The position numbers and the translations under genes were made by a program. From positions 1,674,001 to 1,738,000 of the forward strand of contig NZ_CP029495.1 in the NCBI RefSeq assembly GCF_003325475.1: DNA of 64,000 bases. The letters run 5' to 3'. Source of the DNA: Chromobacterium phragmitis. Lineage in GTDB: Bacteria; Pseudomonadota; Gammaproteobacteria; Burkholderiales; Chromobacteriaceae. Below the pieces are notes generated by a model. The model was given only the letters and a program-made list of their open reading frames with translations, ran no database searches and had not been told where the DNA came from. Of the stretch, positions 60,785 to 64,000 are shown in pieces (position 1 is the first letter of the stretch; every line of letters starts with the position of its first letter).

Positions 60785-61537
60785 TCATTTGCGCAGCCGG
60801 CGCAGTTCGATCAGCTTCGCGTATTTGATGAAGCTGTTGCAGCAGCCGATGGCGATGTGCACCAGTCCGGGCAGGCCGTCCAGAAAGCCCAGGCGGACGA
60901 AATAGAACTTGAAGAAGCGCAACATCGGGCTGAGCAGCAGCTTGCCCGGACCCGCCTTCTTGCCGCGGGCGTGCAGCTGCTCGGCCTGCAGCGAGGTGTA
61001 GCGGTTCTGCTTGGACAGATACAGCGCGATGTCCTCGCCGGATTCGTGCATCAGGTCGCCGTCCAGCTTTTCCACAGCGTCTTCGCAGATCACGTATTCA
61101 TGCACCGCGTCGTCCGACCAACGCGCGCGGCGGCGATCGAACAGGCGCAGCGACCAATCCGGGTAGCCCTCGCCGTGCTTCAGGAAACGTCCCATGAAAC
61201 GATTGCAGCGCGGGAAGCGATAGGCGGCGGCTTGTGGATTCTCCAGCATCTTGTTGATAGACAAAGATAATTCCGGCGACAGGTACTCGTCGGCATCCAG
61301 GCACAGCACCCAGTCGTGGCTAGCCTGGCCGACCGCGAATTGCTTCTGCGGGCCGAATCCTAGCCATTCCTGGTGGATAACTTTGGCGTGATAGGTGGAA
61401 GCTATTGCCATTGTGTTATCGCTGCTGCCGGAATCCACAACCACGATCTCGTCCGCAAAGCTCACGCTCTGCAGACATTGTTCCAGTTGTTTGCCTGCAT
61501 TTTTGGTGATGAGCACCGCGCTGACTGCTACTCGCAT
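60785..61537 (-). CDS. GT2 glycosyltransferase (WaaE/KdtX-like, core LPS)
   Basis: A 250-aa GT-A glycosyltransferase. It starts VAVSAVLITKNAGKQLEQCLQSV and continues EIVVVDSGSSDNT and the metal-binding DAD in WVLCLDADEYLSPEL. DDAVHEYVICED and the amphipathic C-terminal helix (FFKFYFVRLGFLDGLPG) resemble the WaaE/KdtX group that adds glucose to the LPS inner core. Divergent from waaC across about 500 bp, which supports an LPS role. Start at 61537 (MRVAVS) or 61555 (MGIHEK), both weak. Confidence 0.82.
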   Translation of the reverse strand: MRVAVSAVLITKNAGKQLEQCLQSVSFADEIVVVDSGSSDNTMAIASTYHAKVIHQEWLGFGPQKQFAVGQASHDWVLCLDADEYLSPELSLSINKMLENPQAAAYRFPRCNRFMGRFLKHGEGYPDWSLRLFDRRRARWSDDAVHEYVICEDAVEKLDGDLMHESGEDIALYLSKQNRYTSLQAEQLHARGKKAGPGKLLLSPMLRFFKFYFVRLGFLDGLPGLVHIAIGCCNSFIKYAKLIELRRLRK

Positions 61538-62042
61538 CTTTTCATGTATTCCCATTTATAAAATGAAGAAACTGGTAGAAGATGGCCCCTACCTGTTGAT
61601 AAGTCATTTTATTCTTTTATTTTCAACGAATTGCGTTATCCGCTAACTTGTTGTCAGCCCATCGCGCAAGCAGGTGAGCAGTTGTGGATAACTTTGACGT
61701 TTGGGCAAAGGTTCCGTTTGTCCACAGCTCTCCATCCAGTTTTGCAGACAGGCTTGTGCATGGACTTTTTTGCTCGCAGCGCGTCTGTCCTCACCAGATT
61801 TTCATTAACGCAACTATAAAATGATGAAACTAATGAAGGTGGGCTTTTGGTGTGGACAATTGCGAAAAACCCCTCTGCTTCATAGGTTTGCCCTGTTGAT
61901 AGGCATTGGATTATTGCATTGCACAATGGTCTGGCAAATTGTGGATAAATCTGGCCGGACTTATTCACAGCGGCTTATCCACAACCGGTCACGAGGGATT
62001 TTACTTGGTTAACCACAGGCCCGCTCGGGTACAATGCGCGCC
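61538..62042. other. Divergent intergenic region with AT-rich stretch and DnaA-box cluster
   Basis: A gap of about 500 bp between the GT2 and waaC genes, far above the local average, with no convincing ORF. An AT-rich stretch (about 61556-61635, including TTTTATTCTTTTATTTTC at 61607-61624) lies beside the DnaA-box cluster annotated at 61683-62094. No IHF-like site was obvious by eye. Confidence 0.6.
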
Positions 62043-62094
62043 ATGATGAATGTGCTGATCGTGCGCACCTCGTCGATGGGCGACCTTATCCACA
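61683..62094. promoter_or_regulatory. Large DnaA-box cluster
   Basis: Perfect TTATNCACA boxes lie at 61683-61691 (minus), 61940-61948 (minus), 61961-61969, 61975-61983 and 62086-62094 (the last inside waaC). Boxes with one mismatch lie at 61718-61726, 61851-61859 (minus) and 62009-62017. Four of the boxes fall within 78 bp (61940-62017). The composition is that of an origin, or of a DnaA-titrating (datA) or reactivating (DARS) locus. The function is inferred. Confidence 0.72.
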
Positions 62095-63005
62095 CTTGGC
62101 CCGCCATCACCGAGTTGAAGACGCATTACCCGAATGTCCGGCTGACTTGGTTGGCGGAAGAGAGCTTTGCCGACATCGCCCGCCTGCATCCCCAGGTGGA
62201 CGAAGTGCTGACGCTGAGTTGGCGCAGCTGGCGCCGGCGCTTGTGGCAACCTGCGGCCTGGCGCGAGCTGAAAGCCTTGAAGCGCAAGCTGCGGGACACC
62301 CATTTCGATCTGGTGCTGGACAGCCAGGGCCTGCTCAAGAGCGCGATACCGGCCCGCTGGGCGCAGGCGCCGCTGGCGGGGCTGGATTGGCCCAGCGCCC
62401 GCGAGTCGCTGGCCAGCCTGTTCTACGACAAGAAGCACAAGGTATCGCGGCTGCTGTCGGCGATAGACCGCAACCGGCTGCTGTTCGGCCTCAGTTTCGG
62501 CTACGCGCCGGACGGGCCGCCGCAATTCGGCATCCGCCGCGGCGAGCGGCCAAGCTGGATGCTCAGCGGCCGCTACGCAGTGCTGTTGCACGCGACCAGC
62601 CGCGCGTCCAAGGAATGGCCAGAGGCGAACTGGGTGGAGTTGGGAACCCAGTTGTCCGCCCATCACGACATGGTGACGGTGCTGCCCTGGGGCAACGACA
62701 GGGAAAAGGAGCGCGCCGAACGGCTGGCCGCGCGGCTGCCGGCCGCGGTGGTGGCGCCAAGGATGAGCCTGCTGGAGGCGGCCGGCTTGCTTGGCAACGC
62801 CTGCGCCGTCGTCGGCGTCGATACCGGCCTGGTGCACCTCGCCAACGCGCTGAACGTGCCGGTGGCGGCCATTTACACCGATACCGACCCGCAGCAGACC
62901 GGCGTGGTGGAAACGCCGTGGGCGACCAATCTGGGCAATATCGGCCAGTGCCCTACCGTGCAGGCCGTGCTGGAGGCGCTGCAGTCGCGGCGGGACTGGG
63001 CATGA
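62043..63005 (+). CDS. waaC: LPS heptosyltransferase I
   Basis: A 320-aa GT9 (GT-B fold) enzyme adding the first heptose to Kdo of lipid A. The N-terminus NVLIVRTSSMGDLIHTWPAITEL is the WaaC signature. The ADP-heptose-binding half has LLHATSRASKEWPEANW, LEAAGLLGNACAVVGVDTGLVHLANAL and the PVAAIYTDTDPQQTG loop. The start is probably ATG 62043 or 62046; an ATG at 62034 lacks a ribosome-binding site and extends the normal N-terminus. The last two bases of the final Ala codon and the TGA overlap the waaA ATG, so the two are coupled. Confidence 0.94.
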   Translation: MMNVLIVRTSSMGDLIHTWPAITELKTHYPNVRLTWLAEESFADIARLHPQVDEVLTLSWRSWRRRLWQPAAWRELKALKRKLRDTHFDLVLDSQGLLKSAIPARWAQAPLAGLDWPSARESLASLFYDKKHKVSRLLSAIDRNRLLFGLSFGYAPDGPPQFGIRRGERPSWMLSGRYAVLLHATSRASKEWPEANWVELGTQLSAHHDMVTVLPWGNDREKERAERLAARLPAAVVAPRMSLLEAAGLLGNACAVVGVDTGLVHLANALNVPVAAIYTDTDPQQTGVVETPWATNLGNIGQCPTVQAVLEALQSRRDWA

Positions 63006-64000
63006 GCTGGCAGCTGGCGCTGTACAACGGCTTGTGGCGGCTGCTGACGCCGCTGGCGCGGCGCTATCTGAAAAAACGGGCGCGCAAGGCGCCGGCCTAT
63101 CGGGAACACTGGGACGAGCGTTTCGGACAGGCGTTGTCGCCCAAGGCGAAGGGCGCGATCTGGATACACGCGGTGTCGGTAGGCGAAACGCGCGCCGCGC
63201 AGCCTCTGGTGGCGGCGATCCGGCGCGAGTGGCCTGACGCGCCGCTGCTATTGACGCAGATGACGCCGACCGGCCGCGCCACCGCCGAGCAGCTGTACCC
63301 TGACGCCGAGGTGCGCTACCTGCCCTACGATTACCCGCAGGCCGCCGCCGATTTTCTGCGCGCCTACCGGCCGCGCTGCGGCGTGCTGATGGAAACCGAG
63401 ATCTGGCCCAACCTGATCCACGCGGCGGCGGCGCAACAGGTGCCGCTGTTGCTGGCGAATGCCAGATTGTCGGAAAAATCGCTGAACGGCTATCGGAAAA
63501 TAGCCGGGCTGATTTCTCCCGCCATTCGGAAATTTACCGCCATTGCCGCTCAAACGACTGAAGATGCCGACCGTTTGAAGAAATTGGGCGCGGAAAACGT
63601 AAGCGTCTGTGGCAGCAGCAAATATGATATTGAAGTGCCGCAAGCGCAGCGTCATCTTGCCGCCGCCTTCCGCGCGCGGCTGGGCGGCCGGCGGATGCTG
63701 CTGTGCGCCAGCACCCGCGAGGGCGAGGAGGCGCTGATTCTGGATGCCTGGCTGGCGGCCGGCGCGGCGACCGGCGACGCGCTGCTGGCCCTGGTGCCGC
63801 GCCATCCGGAGCGCTGGGACGAGGTGGAAAGATTGGCCGTCGAGCGCGGCTTGAAAACCCAGCGCCGCGGCGACGGCGCCGCCATCTCGGCCGACACCAG
63901 GGTGTGGCTGGGCGACAGCATGGGCGAGATGTTCGGCTATCTGGGCGCTTGCGATGTCGCTTTCATCGGCGGCAGCCTGTTGCCATTCGGCTGCCACAAC
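63002..64000 (+). CDS. waaA: Kdo transferase, 3' end beyond the window
   Basis: Partial: the first 333 residues are in the window. WaaA (KdtA) transfers Kdo to lipid IVA at the inner membrane. After a membrane-anchoring N-terminus (QLALYNGLWRLLTPLARRYLKKR) come WIHAVSVGETRAAQPLVAAI, with the catalytic Glu, and the PTGRATAEQLYP strand, then VLMETEIWPNLI, LANARLSEKSLNGY, LCASTREGEEALIL and the start of the nucleotide-binding FIGGSLLPFGCHN, where the window ends. The ATG at 63002 overlaps the waaC stop (ATGA). Confidence 0.95.
   Translation, partial: MSWQLALYNGLWRLLTPLARRYLKKRARKAPAYREHWDERFGQALSPKAKGAIWIHAVSVGETRAAQPLVAAIRREWPDAPLLLTQMTPTGRATAEQLYPDAEVRYLPYDYPQAAADFLRAYRPRCGVLMETEIWPNLIHAAAAQQVPLLLANARLSEKSLNGYRKIAGLISPAIRKFTAIAAQTTEDADRLKKLGAENVSVCGSSKYDIEVPQAQRHLAAAFRARLGGRRMLLCASTREGEEALILDAWLAAGAATGDALLALVPRHPERWDEVERLAVERGLKTQRRGDGAAISADTRVWLGDSMGEMFGYLGACDVAFIGGSLLPFGCHN

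Noticed and set aside
61374..61382. A TGGTGGATAA sequence as a further DnaA box.
   Set aside because: It lies inside the GT2 coding sequence and has a mismatch in the invariant CACA end; not counted.
61654..61968. A 104-codon minus-strand frame inside the DnaA-box region.
   Set aside because: Composition is unlike real proteins, it has no ribosome-binding site, and it covers the DnaA boxes.
61538..62094. Calling this region the chromosomal oriC.
   Set aside because: Box number and AT-rich flank fit, but dnaA/dnaN and other origin markers are absent, and GC skew could not be computed. Left as an origin-like DnaA-box cluster.

Overview
The window is about 64 kb of GC-rich chromosome (roughly 65 % G+C by eye). 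It is gene-dense, with short intergenic gaps and no rRNA, tRNA, CRISPR array, prophage or recognisable insertion sequence. Gene content points to a free-living chitin-using betaproteobacterium of the Neisseriales, most like Chromobacterium. The grounds are three long methyl-accepting chemotaxis proteins, an outer-membrane porin plus ABC transporter plus GH3 hexosaminidase locus suited to chitin oligosaccharides, a YopT-type cysteine protease typical of type III effectors, a waaC-waaA core-LPS pair, and stand-alone thiC behind a TPP riboswitch. The genus is inferred from gene families; no similarity search was run.

Layout. 1-17.6 kb is a patchwork of small housekeeping and hypothetical genes: GST, a DUF3141 hydrolase, a Spy/CpxP-like protein, chemoreceptor 1, a YkgJ zinc protein, a NUDIX enzyme, AraC and LysR regulators, a phosphodiesterase, a secreted metallo-hydrolase, a MAPEG protein, acetyltransferases and a secreted Ntn amidase. 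17.7-21.6 kb has an RlhA-like U32 protein divergent from chemoreceptor 2. 22.4-29.6 kb is the proposed chito-oligosaccharide locus, followed by chemoreceptor 3. 31.5-33.3 kb has a B3/4-domain protein and the YopT-like protease. 33.3-38.9 kb is the glycerol regulon, transcribed glpK-glpF-glpT-glpD. 39.6-46.8 kb has pyruvate kinase, small enzymes, a YcaQ-like glycosylase, a PtsN-like protein and a diguanylate cyclase facing a globin-coupled diguanylate cyclase. 48.1-51.7 kb has a frameshifted MocR regulator divergent from a flavin/ferredoxin reductase, M24 hydrolase and AIG2-like operon. 52-58.7 kb has a Spo0M-like protein, thiC, a PCMT-like methyltransferase, a rhodanese, ung and a CNNM/CorC protein. 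58.7-64 kb has an AAC(6')-like acetyltransferase, an S66 peptidase, a GT2 glycosyltransferase, waaC and the start of waaA.

The least expected signals are replication and segregation sequences outside any annotated origin. There are two ParB/parS-like palindromes: 6313-6326, and 55532-55545 inside a coding gene. There are three intergenic DnaA-box groups, at 29610-29745, 51778-51816 and 61683-62094. The largest has five perfect TTATNCACA boxes and three near-perfect ones beside an AT-rich stretch. Two of the groups share a 19-bp sequence (18/19 identical) that is not itself a DnaA box. Together these suggest that the window lies in the origin-proximal domain and carries DnaA-titrating or DnaA-regulating loci.

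Other points of interest are a 7-bp tandem duplication that frameshifts the MocR regulator, an 11-bp inverted repeat in its divergent promoter, three helically phased 11-bp repeats before the porin, and an Asp-to-Glu change at the expected third catalytic position of the YopT-like protease.
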